This document shows positions 32,797 through 42,459 of a stretch of DNA of 64,000 nucleotides, piece after piece. The DNA comes from Jacaranda mimosifolia (taxonomy: Eukaryota; Streptophyta; Magnoliopsida; Lamiales; Bignoniaceae). A model generated the notes under the pieces. That model made no database searches. It was not told where the DNA came from and was given only the letters and a program-made list of their open reading frames with translations. Location: positions 21,114,730-21,178,729 of the forward strand of contig CM032121.1 of assembly GCA_018894105.1 (NCBI GenBank), written 5' to 3'. The position numbers and the translations under genes are program-made. How positions within the stretch are numbered: position 1 is the stretch's first letter; each line of letters starts with the position of its first letter.

Positions 32797-33843
32797 CCTT
32801 AGTATTTGTTTTTATTTTTCCTAATTTTGTGTAAACATTTGCCATTGAGATAATTTATTCTATTCAAATAATCAAAAAGAAAAAAATTTATTATATACTG
32901 TCGAGTCATATCATCATTTCAACCAATCATGTCTTCACTTTTAATTTCAATTGAAATGGATGACGTTTTGGTGTGTTCGTCATTTTAGACCTCATAATTT
33001 CATTCTTTAATTTTATAAAGTTAAGGGTTATAAAAACAATTTAACCAAATAAGTTGAATAATCCTAAATTTAATTAAAAATACGGCACTTCATCAAAATT
33101 TACTTCCTCCCTTTGTTAAGGATATATTTATTTTGTCTTGCAATATCATAATCCATAAATTATGTTAAAGGGATGAGGTTTGATATAAAACAAGTATTAT
33201 CAAAATCAACTCCAAAACATAGATTACTCGAGTTCTAAATGAAAATGCTATTATAGGAAAATCAAAATATAGATTACTTGAGTCTTGAATGTAAACACGA
33301 TTATAGGAAAACTCGATATCCAAACAACATTTGGTTTGGCATCCCAACTAATTTTGAATTTTTAAAAGAATTCAGAACTATATGGTCATTTTGCAACATC
33401 ATTATGTTATATTGAACTACTAATAAACTTTTTTATTCCTATGATTAATTTATTAATACTGAGTAATTAGAGTCATCCATATCTTTATATATCGCTTGAT
33501 TAATTTCTTGATATATAAATCTTCATTAGTCGTTTAATTAATATATAACACCTTTTTATCAAATCAATATACGAAGTAACTTTATCTATTCTTATAATTA
33601 ATTCATTGACACTTAGTAATTAGTCAGTTTTATCTTCATCTTAAGTTTTTTAATTCTCAAAATAGGTTAATCTCTTGATAAATCTTTCATTAGTCGTTCA
33701 TTTAATATTTTACATCTTTTCTACCAATCCATTATGTGAAATCATTTTATTTATATGTGACACTTTCCCCACCCTTCCCACCAAGAAAGGAAGCAATAGC
33801 TGATGTGCAATTCACATGCTCATGTACTATTATACATATTTGT

Positions 33844-36760
33844 TGTAACACCTTGAAAATTTTATGACTTGTAGAATTTAATTTTTTATTATTTAATTTT
33901 CATGAATATTATTTTATGCTTGCTATTCTATTATTTTATTGAATTGGGGGGCCAAAGTGTTAATAAGAAAACCTCAATTTCAAGATTTTAAAAGTTTTAG
34001 GGTCAATTCAAAAATAAATTAGATTTGATTTGACCATATTTGAAAACTTTAGGGGTCTGCATGGAAGTTTCTAAGTCAACTTGGGCCTAACTTCAACTTT
34101 TAAAGGCTGAAGGACCCAAGAGCAAGACAACAATAAGTTTAGGGGTCAGATGTAAATTTGAAAAGTTACCCCCTATAAATACCAATTTTTCTTTTCTCCC
34201 CCCCACCATTTCCTTTTCTTCCTCACCGTGTCCACCATCCTTCCCCTCTAATGATTTTTTTCGACAAGCCCCATTTCCCCAAACCAAACCAGTTACCTTT
34301 TTCCCCTCACCTCCATAAACCTCATAATACCTTATGCACAACTTTTAGGCAGAAGGACACCAAAAAATGGGAGCTAAAAACTCACCACGGCGAAAGCGAT
34401 GGGTGATGGCGCGGTAGAGAGAAGAAAGCACTTCTAGGCAGCTTTTCTAAAAGCCCTCAGCTTGGGGACCATGGCGATGCCATTACATTGGATTTTCATG
34501 CGGCAGTGAATGCGGAATCAAGTGAAATCTTCACAGCAGCAGATGATGGTTTTGAGGGTTTTGGGGCTGTGATTGGAGGCTTTTTCGATGGAGAAACCTA
34601 AAATAGAGGAGGGCATTGGACAACTCTTGTCGAGAGGCGTCATCGGGTGATGGCATTAATCTTTTCGGCGGCAGCAGTAAGGAGACAGTTTCACCCCCTC
34701 AACGCACCGATCGCACTTGTGTGCTTGGTTTGTGATTTCAAAAACCCCATATCGAATCTTGTATTGAAAAGTTGGAATGAGATTTGGAATATATACATGT
34801 ATATTGTACCATTATCTACAAACTTTGTATTATATCAAGAATGGAGAAATAACATATGATTGGTACATATATACATATCCCATGCATGGACTATTATATA
34901 TAGTTAGTGGGCCCATATGTGTCATATTATGTACTAACTTGGATTAATTAAGTTTATTAAAGAATGCAAACCCCAACTTGAGGATTTTTAAATATTTGGG
35001 GACCTAAGTATTGATGTTGAGGTTAATCATGTTGAATGGGCTGTTGTTTTTAAATTGGGATTGTTGTATGAGGATAAACATATAATTAACAACCCCACAA
35101 CTATTTTTGTAGAAATTGCCTTAATTAGCGTGTTTCATACTGATAGAACTGAACGAACCCTAATTACCATATTAGTTGATTAATTAGTGATTTTAGGACT
35201 ATTAATAGTATGATTATGTGTACTAAGAATCAAATGAGGATTTTAATGGTAAAAATACTCTTTTGTTTATGTGACGAAGAAGTGGGTCTCGCTGATCAAT
35301 AGATTGCTGCATGTGATTATTTTTGTCAGGACTACAGAGGTGAGGACCTGCCAATCTAGAGCTTTCTTATACTTATCTATTCTAGTGATAAACCTCTATG
35401 AGGGTTTCGATTTCGGTTTATACTTTTGTCCCGTACTCTATTTTAATTGAAATCTAGAAATTGTTTGAATTTTGATTGTTATTTGTTGTCTAATATGAAC
35501 ACCTTATAAGGGTTATCGTTGTTATTAATTCTGATTTATTTCTATTTTAGCAGCCAGAACCTTGCTTATTACCTGTATCTCTGTTGTCCAACAGTCGTGT
35601 ATATACACCATTTTGTATCATTATTTGTTGCCTTATTAGGATATAGGTTTATCTGTTCAGCATTAATTAGCTATGCTGGATTATTTGAATCTATTTTCTA
35701 CTATCAGGTTACCTTGACGACATCTCTATTCTGCTCTTTACTGTCTTATCGTGGAACCGGCGATGTGCTAGGGACTTTTCCCTGGGCATCTGTACAGATG
35801 ATTATTGATTGTATTATATATACAGAGAATTATTGGGCCGAGGGCCAATCTGGGCGAAATGTTTGGTCATGTGAGGCATGCTAGGGACTTTTCCCTGGGT
35901 GTCGCCAGTACATTAGGGACTTTCCCTAAGTATCAGCGGTGCGCTAGGTATTTTTCCCTAGGCATCTACGGTGCACCATACAGTCCGTATGGGCATCTGC
36001 CATGTACCAAGCTGTTACACTTAGGTAAACTGATTGTCTGACTGGTATAAGGTGAATCTGTAATGCATGTCTTGTAGTCTTTTCTTGGAATGCAGATGCT
36101 TTGGGTTTGTTTTGCTTAACTAAATTCAGTCTATCTGAAATCTGTTTCTAGAGTAATAAGGTAGGAGAGTTTCCTATTTTGCTAATTGTTACTTCCTATT
36201 GCTGGATATGTCGTATTTTGCCTATTAAATTATGATCTATTGAGTTTGAATGTCCCTCAATAGATCCTTACTATTGTTCTTAATTTATCCCTCACTAAGT
36301 CTTTGGACTTATCCCTCCCCCCCCAATATTTCAATAATTTTCTCAGACAGGGATGGATGATTATGTGAACTTTAGGCTTGGAGTGAAATACAAATATATT
36401 TTGTAATAAGACAGGTGTTGATATCTATGTATGGGATCACTCATATGTTAAGCTTTAAATTTAGTAACCTTGTGATATGTCAGATTTGGACTTAAGGCTT
36501 GTAGTATGTTGAATGATGACTGATGGGATCCATCATGGCGTGTAAATATTATGTTAGATATCCCTGGGACTCATATGACATGTATTTTATGATTTTTAGT
36601 TGGTCTCGCTTAAGTTAAACTTGGTGTTACTTTTGAGTAGTTTGAAAGGAGAAAAAAAACCAAATTTTATAAGCCTATTATTCGGAATGTGGATCTTGAA
36701 ATTAAGACTGAATCAGTGTGGTGCCTCTGCTAAGATGTTATCCCGAGAGGGGGTGCTACA
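33844..36760 (+). mobile_element. LTR C1: first LTR of Tekay-like tandem complex C
   Basis: It starts TGTAACACC (33844) and ends GGTGCTACA (36760), inverted terminal sequences. It is colinear with 42460-45225, except for about 215 bp (near 34730-34935) that the second LTR lacks. The left flank is array unit 5. It contains the conserved CCCTCACTAAGTCTTTGG block at 36291 and the AGGGACTTTTCCCTGGG tandem units at 35765-35960. Its ORFs (for example 35519-35884) are not conserved between the two LTRs in a coding manner and are treated as non-coding. Confidence 0.93.
35760..36010. repeat. Tandem repeat (GCTAGGGACTTTTCCCTGGG units) in LTR C
   Basis: Five units of about 38-48 bp around CTAGGGACTTTTCCCTGGGT, with self-complementary AGGGACTTTTCCCT cores. 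The same array is present in the second LTR at 44190-44430. Confidence 0.85.
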
Positions 36761-36765
36761 GAGGG

Positions 36766-36778
36766 TGGCATCAGAGCC
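36766..36778 (+). other. Primer-binding site of element C1
   Basis: TGGCATCAGAGCC, one change from TGGTATCAGAGCC (initiator tRNA-Met type), five bases after the LTR end. Confidence 0.88.
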
Positions 36779-36967
36779 TATGTTTGCTGATGACCTAGGC
36801 ATTAGGTATCATTGGGATTTGTGACTAACATTGTTGTTTAGGTTAGATAGGATACGGACCTTGCATGATTTGGGCACATTAGAAGGTTTTATTCGATCCA
36901 AGGGAAGATTGGGAATAAGTTGATTACGTGACATTAATGAGATAATTTTGTGATTTTATGTTGTAGG

Positions 36968-37727
36968 ATGGCTGATGACTGTAATAAGGGAAATGAACCC
37001 ATAGCTAGACTGAGCAAGGAGCCTCTAGAGGATGTGATTAAAGCTCTAGAGGAAAAAAAAGTGAATCTGCTGAGATTGTATCAATCGCTTGAAGATAAGT
37101 GACCAGTAGTGCGAGTCACTTATACGAGACCGAGCGGAGGCGTACCAACTGAGGTTAATACTAGGAGCTAGGGACTATCTCTTGGACCAATTCATGGGAG
37201 ACATAGAATGAGCGCACGTACGGATCAACATAGCAGAAGCATAGGTACAAGGACTCCATACCACACAAAAACAGATGGAGGCTACGTTCCGAGAGTTAGA
37301 GGTAGATTACAGAAGATCATTGATGTACCCCCATCCAGTAATGGACAAGATAAGCCAGATGATAGCCCATTATAGTAGCTTAATTGACCAAGTTATAGGA
37401 GTCGGCATAGGGATTGATGCCAGAGGAGGATCTTTGGGGATTCATGCAGCTCTAGAGCCCGAGCATGGACAGGGAGCACAGATTGAGGATCAGCCCATAA
37501 GCAATCTAATAGTGGTGCTTGTAGAGGATTCGAATGATGATATCGAGGAGGATCCCCAAGAAGACTTGAATAAAGATGTTGAGGAAGACTCAAATGAAGA
37601 TGCCAAAGAGGTCCCAGATGCAGATCCTATCTCTGAACCCTTAGTGGTAGCACCGTTGGAGATTGATGATGAGGATGATGGTGATCAGGTGAACCCGGAC
37701 CTAATGAGGGATGATTTTGATCAGTAG
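36968..37727 (+). pseudogene. Extra pre-gag ORF (coiled coil plus acidic tail), element C1
   Basis: The start MADDCNKGNEPIARLSKEPL with LLRLYQSLEDK matches B and C2. A stop and frameshift near 37100 interrupt it. The long open part (37275-37727) reads MEATFRELEVDYRRSLMYPH, KISQMIAHYSSLIDQVIGVG and an acidic tail rich in EED repeats, ending DDFDQ. The total span is about 253 codons, equal to the B and C2 versions. The ATG follows TTTTATGTTGTAGG, which resembles a plant 3' splice site. No domain recognised. Confidence 0.78.
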
Positions 37728-38217
37728 GGAGACGACAACAAGGATGTTGAATCTAATATCACACACGATGAGGGCTAGAACTAGGTGATTAGGTGTCTGT
37801 GGACACGTTGTATGTATTTAAATAGAGTAGTAGTAGCTTACTAGTTGCTTCTGACTATTAGACCACGTATCATCGGCTGATATTCTCTCATCTTTTTTCC
37901 TTTCATTACGCCTTGTCATTTTGCTTGCGACCAGACACATAGTTAGTGTAGCCATTCTTGCAAATTTTGAACTTTTGAATATGTTTATGTAATTATGCTA
38001 ATGCTAACCTAATATGTTAATGAAATTTCTTTTCAGATGTTTGTTAGCAGATTTTCTCTTCTTTTCTATTATGAGTTATTGAAGTTTTATTAAACTTACC
38101 TTGTCTTTCACTATTTTAAAAAAAGATTTGGAAAAATTGCTGCGAGCTAAGGTGCTGATATATACGCCACTTATAATTGCAGGCTTGAGACATACTTCAG
38201 AAATCTCGAAGTAATAG
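37728..38217 (+). other. Non-coding, intron-like gap between extra ORF and gag, element C1
   Basis: 490 bp with AACTAGGTGATTAGG (possible donor AG|GTGATT at about 37783) near the start. Near the end lies ATAATTGCAG (acceptor-like, about 38172-38181), preceded by T-rich sequence. The equivalent gap in C2 (46196-46683) has both signals too (ACTAGGTGATTGG; ATAATCACAG). It could be an intron joining the extra ORF to gag, or simply a spacer. Confidence 0.45.
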
Positions 38218-39077
38218 ATGACATTTCATGGTAGTTCTGTTAGACCCATTTCGCCTAGAATTGGTCGACGAAGAACACCTCCCAGGCAATAGGTCAATTA
38301 CCGTGATGCTTCTAGATAAGCGGCTCTACTCAATCTCAAGCCGTGCAAAGAATAGAGGTTTCACAAACCCCTTCAATAAGTCAGCTAGCAGACAATATGT
38401 ATTAAAGTGGACCAGGAATTAGGCCACAAGCTCAACCGATGGCTGAAGATTGGGCATTGGAATGATTCTTCCGTTTCTAACCCCTAATTTTTTTCGGAGA
38501 ACCAGATGACTGAAAAGCTGAAGAATGGGTAGAGGATTTTGAAGTCATTTTTGAGACTCTATGCTACCCCGAAAAATAGAAAGTGCAGTTCGCCATATTT
38601 TTCCTAGCAGAAACTACGAGAAGCTGGTGGAAAATGTTCGACCATCGATGGACTGCTTCGGGGACCTATAGGACATGGGATAATTTCACTAGGGATTTCA
38701 TAGATAAATATATGCCCCTGGTGGTCAAATAGTCAAGAGGACATGAATTCATGAATTTAATTCAAGGGAGCTGGACTGTTAGCCTGTATAAGGCAACTTT
38801 CAGTCGACTTATACAGTATGCACCTTATATCCAAGCAGATGAAGGTCGACAAATTTATCGATTTATACAAGGGTTACGGCCAGAGCTTAGACGGGATTTT
38901 ATAGAATTTCAACATAGTAGTCAGCAAGGCACTGCAACTAGAATTGGAGTTATATGAAATTCTAGAAAATGAAGATAAAGGAAGGAAAAGAAAATTGCCT
39001 CCTAGAGGACCAAGTGGCACTAGTAAGAAACAGTCAAGGCCACAAGTTAAGGCATACCCCAGGCCCGTGCTTATGCC
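38218..39077 (+). pseudogene. gag (capsid region), element C1
   Basis: From ATG 38218 it reads MTFHGSSVRPISPRIGRRRT, then an in-frame TAG where C2 has AAA. Further on come EWVEDFEVIFETLCYP, RSWWKMFDHRW (near 38618), [34 protein letters not shown] and LRRDFIEFQHSSQQG: the Retrotrans_gag core of Ty3/gypsy. Many stops are present (for example CAATAAGTCAGCTAG against CAACAGGTCAGCCAA in C2). The zinc knuckle expected before ARAYAL is absent, apparently deleted near 39050. Confidence 0.85.
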
Positions 39078-39500
39078 CTAATTGGAGAAGATGCATCAGA
39101 CCCCAATAAGTTAGTGGAAGGTATGATTACTATCTCTAAAAGCCTTGGTAAAGCATTATATGATCCCGGTGTATCCCATTCATTTATATATGTTGATTTT
39201 TCTCAAAAACTAATTGTGCAACTCGAAACTATGGCCTACCACGTTGAAGTGCAAACACCCATAGGAATAAGGTTAATCACAGATACCATGTACGGGATTG
39301 CCCGATTATGATCTGAAGCCAAGTGTATCCAGCTAATCTAATACAAATGCATATCCAAAGGTATGGCGTAATAGTTGGGATGGATTGGCTATACCATCAT
39401 CAGGCATAGGTGAATTGCTACACCAAGTGCATTATATTCGAGGAAGAGATCTCAATATATAACGCTTCTCCAATATCGATGATCAAATCAGTATTAGAAG
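39078..39500 (+). pseudogene. Aspartic protease, element C1 (active site altered)
   Basis: GEDASDPNKLVEGMITIS, KSLGKALYDPGVSHSFI and VEVQTPIGI align with Ty3/gypsy protease. The catalytic D-S/T-G is D-P-G here (39153-39161), so it should be inactive even if expressed. After a frameshift the GMDWL motif follows (39377-39391), then VNCYTKCIIFEEEI leading into RT. Confidence 0.82.
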
Positions 39501-40380
39501 CTAACCAGATTTTGAATGAATGTGGGAAAGGATTTTTGGCATCCCTTATTAACAAACCTCAGGACATAGTCAGGATCGAGGAAGTAGTAGCACAATACTC
39601 AGAGGTATTTCCTGAAGAATTAAACTCGCTACCCCCTAATAGAGAGATAGAGTGTGTTATTCACACTCTATCAGGGGCTTTGCCATTCTCTAAGACTCCT
39701 TACCAGATGGCATCTGCTAAGCTTAAGGAGCTGAAGGGCTAACTCCATGAGCTATTGGAGAAAACGTTCATTAGACCTAACACATTCCTTAGGGAGCTCA
39801 CGTGCTATTCGTCAAGAAAAAAGATGGGTCTTTAAGAATGTGCATCAACTATCGAGAATTAAATAAGGTCACCATTAAGAACAAGTATCCACTATCCCAT
39901 GTAGAAAAGTTGTTTGACCTATTGCAAGGATCCAGAATCTTTTCCAAGCTACATTTGAGATAAGGGTATTACCAATTGAAGATTAGATAAGAACATATCC
40001 CAAAAACTTATTTCAATTCTCGATACAGTCACTATGAATTTGTAGTGATGCCATTTGATGCACCGAATATTCAGACCCTACTTGGACCAGTTTGTGGTTA
40101 TCTTCATCGATGATATCCTGGTTTTCTCTAAATCCAGAGAAGAGCATGGAAGATACTTACACATAGTTCTAAGAACTCTAAAAGAGCATCAGATATATGT
40201 CAAGTTTAATAAGTGCGAGTTCTGGATAGACAAAGTAACCTTTCTAGGTCACGTATTCACTCGAAATGGGATAGAAGTTGATCCCTCCAATGTACAAGTG
40301 ATTGTCGATTGGAAAAGGTCTGAAAATATTACTGAAGTTCGGAGCTTTCTAGGACTGGCCGGTTACTACTAGAGATTTGT
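39501..40380 (+). pseudogene. Reverse transcriptase, element C1
   Basis: LPPNREIECVIHTLSGALPF (near 39630), then frameshifts through [20 protein letters not shown] (39813 on), [18 protein letters not shown] with a stop, and VVMPF. About 36 bp encoding the GLTNAPAAFMDL segment are deleted between two ATTTG repeats (near 40050). Then the open piece [20 protein letters not shown] (FIDD at 40103-40114), [40 protein letters not shown] and FLGLAGYY end with a TAG at 40370-40372. Catalytic DD present, but the gene is broken in several places. Confidence 0.88.
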
Positions 40381-40990
40381 TCAAGATTTCTCCAAGATAG
40401 CTGGCCCATTGACCAAGTTAACCTGGAAAGATAAACCGTTTGTTTGGGATGAGGAATGCAAAAAAAGCTTTCAATAATTGAAGAACTGCCTAACTACAGT
40501 TGTAGTTTTAGCCCTACCAGATGGGTTAAAAGATTTTTTGGTGTATATAGATGCCTCTTATAAAGGACTGGATGCATATTAATGCAGAAAGGACGTGTTA
40601 TTGCTTACGCATCCAAGAAGTTGAAGCCTCATAAGAGAACTATCCAACACATGATCTGGAGCTAGCAGTGGTAATTTTTGCATTATCAAAATGGAGGTAC
40701 TATCTTTTTGGAGCTACATTTGAGGTGTATACAGATCACAAAAGCCTCAAGTATCTATATTCGCAGAAGGATTTGAACATGAGGCAACGTAGATGGATGG
40801 AGTTTCTGGAAGATTATGACTTTTCCATTATATATCATCCCGGAAAAGCGAATGTACTCGCAGATGCTCTAAGCCAGAAAGTAGGAATGGCTCATCTACA
40901 AGGTGCAGAAGCATCAGAAAGGTTGAGAAAAAGTGTTGTGCTAAAGGTAAAACACCAAGTCTAGATTGTGGGAGTGAAAGTCCAGCCTGA
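40381..40990 (+). pseudogene. RNase H, element C1
   Basis: After [20 protein letters not shown] and PDGLKDFLVYIDASYKGL, one frameshift near 40580 leads into the 98-residue open piece [60 protein letters not shown]. Typical Ty3/gypsy RNase H with YTDHKSL and ADALS motifs. It continues to the integrase after a stop at about 40963. Confidence 0.87.
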
Positions 40991-42170
40991 ACTATATGAG
41001 GAAATTCGGCAAGGCCAGGCCAAAGATAAGTGAATGTTGAAACAGAGGGAAATGGTTGGGAGTTCTAAAAAGCTTGAGTTCAACATGGATAGCCAAGGCA
41101 CACTTCTTTTTCATAAGAGAATATATGTACCTGAAAAGATGTAAATAAGGTTATTAGAAGTGACACACAAAGTAGGATATACAGTAAGTCCGGGATGAAC
41201 AAAAATGTATCATGACTTGAAGAAACAATTTTTGTGGAGCGGGATGAAGAAAGATGTAGTAGATTTTGTGCAAAAGTGCTTGACCTGCCAGTTAGTGAAA
41301 GCAAAACACCAGTGACCATTATGATTGTTGCAACCACTTCCCATCCCAGACTGGAAATAGGAACAAGTGACTATGGACTTTATGACCGATCTACCAAAGG
41401 CTAGAGGTAATTATAACAGTATTTAGGTTATAGTAGACTGTCTAACGAAGTCTGCCCATTTTTTTCCAGTCAGAATGGACTCAAGGTTGAAAAACTGGAA
41501 GAATTATACATCAAAGAGATTATTAGATTACATGGAATTCTAGTCAGTATCATATTTGATCGAGACCTAAATTCTACATTGAGACTTTGGAAAGGTATAT
41601 AGAGACATCTGAGAACAAGGTTACAATTTAGCTAAGCTGCTCATCCTCAAACCGACGGGCAGTCAGAAAGCGTTAATCAGATTTTGAAAGACATTCTGCG
41701 AGCTTGTGTTTTGGATTTTGGTGGAAGTTGGACCCGATATTTGCCTCTGGTTGAATTTTCCTACAATAATAGTTATCAGTCTGTTATTCAAATGGCATCG
41801 TATAAAGCACTGTGTGGCCAAAAATGTCAGTCCCTATTGTATTGGGATCTGGTAGAGTACAAAGGCACTATTGTTAGTCCCCATTGTATTCAAGAGACTA
41901 TAGAGAAGGTACAGATTATTAAGCAATAGATTAAGGCTACCCATGACCAACCGAAAAGTTATGCAGATAAACAGAGAAAGGATTTGGAGTTTGAAGTTGG
42001 CAATCGACTGTTCTCAATGTATCACATGAAAAGGAGTCAAAAAAATTAGCAAAGGTGGGAAGCTGAGTCTAAGATATGTTGGACCATAAGAAGTATACGA
42101 AAGAATTAGACTAGTAGCCTATTGTCTGGTACTACCCCAGGACCTGACAAGGATACATGATGTCTTTTAT
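40991..42170 (+). pseudogene. Integrase, element C1
   Basis: The zinc domain is partly preserved (LKKQFLWSGMKKDVVDFVQK, CLTCQLVKAKHQ near 41215-41312; the second His region is altered to VSPG). The core shows VTMDFMTDLPKARGN (first acidic residue, near 41370), VDCLTKSAHFFPVR, a degenerate SIIFDRDLN (second, near 41550) and HPQTDGQSE (third, near 41640-41665). Frameshifts and stops separate these blocks. The open piece 41684-41929 covers DILRACVLDFGGSWTRYLPL and VEFSYNNSYQS. Confidence 0.85.
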
Positions 42171-42459
42171 GTGTTATAACTACAGAAATACTATCCTAAT
42201 CCTTCACATGTCATATCTCATGAGGTTATGGAATTGAGAAGTGATATGATGTACGAGAAGCAACCAGTTCGTATCTTAGATCAAAAGTTCTGGGAACTTA
42301 GGAATCAAAGGATTCCTCTAGTAATGGAGTTATGGCGCAACCATTATATGGAAGAAGCAACCAAAGAGCAAGAAGACCGCACGTGCCAACAATATCCCGA
42401 GCTCTTCCTACATTCAGGTGAGAATCTGATGACCAAATTCTTTTTAGATGGAGAGGTTT
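42171..42459 (+). pseudogene. Integrase C-terminal/chromodomain-like tail and polypurine tract, element C1
   Basis: MELRSDMMYEKQPVRILDQK, ELRNQRIPLVMELWRNHYME and EATKEQEDRTCQQYPELFLH correspond to the end of Tekay/Del pol (compare the ILDRK, LRN..IP..KVLWRNH, EEAT pattern). The ORF runs on into GENLMTKFFLDGEV. The purine-rich GATGGAGAGG precedes LTR C2 at 42460. Confidence 0.85.

Larger units (their letters stand above)
24417..33843 (+). repeat. Tandem array, ~2.22-kb unit, four complete repeats and a partial
   Basis: The same landmark (GATATCCAAACAACATTTGG and variants) recurs at 24417, 26639, 28881, 31094 and 33315, spacing 2213-2242 bp. Whole units align in order: landmark, AT-rich spacer with an internal duplication, a GTTGGTT...TTGGTTGG block, a TATA-like box, exon 1, intron, exon 2, then AT-rich 3' flank. 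The partial fifth unit stops at 33843, where LTR C begins. Displaced pieces are at 13950-14700 (joined to 24400) and about 52024-52268. Outside the exon pairs (for example 26124-27920, 28403-30110, 30581-32280, 32797-33843) I see only non-coding repeat sequence. Confidence 0.92.

Noticed and set aside
34093..34341. 82-codon - strand ORF in LTR C1 (and 42813-43088, 43048-43314)
   Set aside because: Reading of the C/T-rich CCACCATT-type LTR stretch in the purine-rich direction. No conserved domain.
35519..35884. 121-codon hydrophobic ORF in LTR C1, and a 126-codon one at 43881-44261 in LTR C2
   Set aside because: Both lie in LTRs in the T-rich region before the minisatellite. They start at different places and their similarity follows from LTR identity. 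No protein family is suggested.
38218..42459. Endogenous pararetrovirus (caulimovirus-like) interpretation of the gag-protease-RT-RNase H block
   Set aside because: An integrase and GPY/chromovirus tail follow RNase H, and LTRs, primer site and polypurine tract frame the block. These are Ty3/gypsy features; no movement protein or coat protein was seen.
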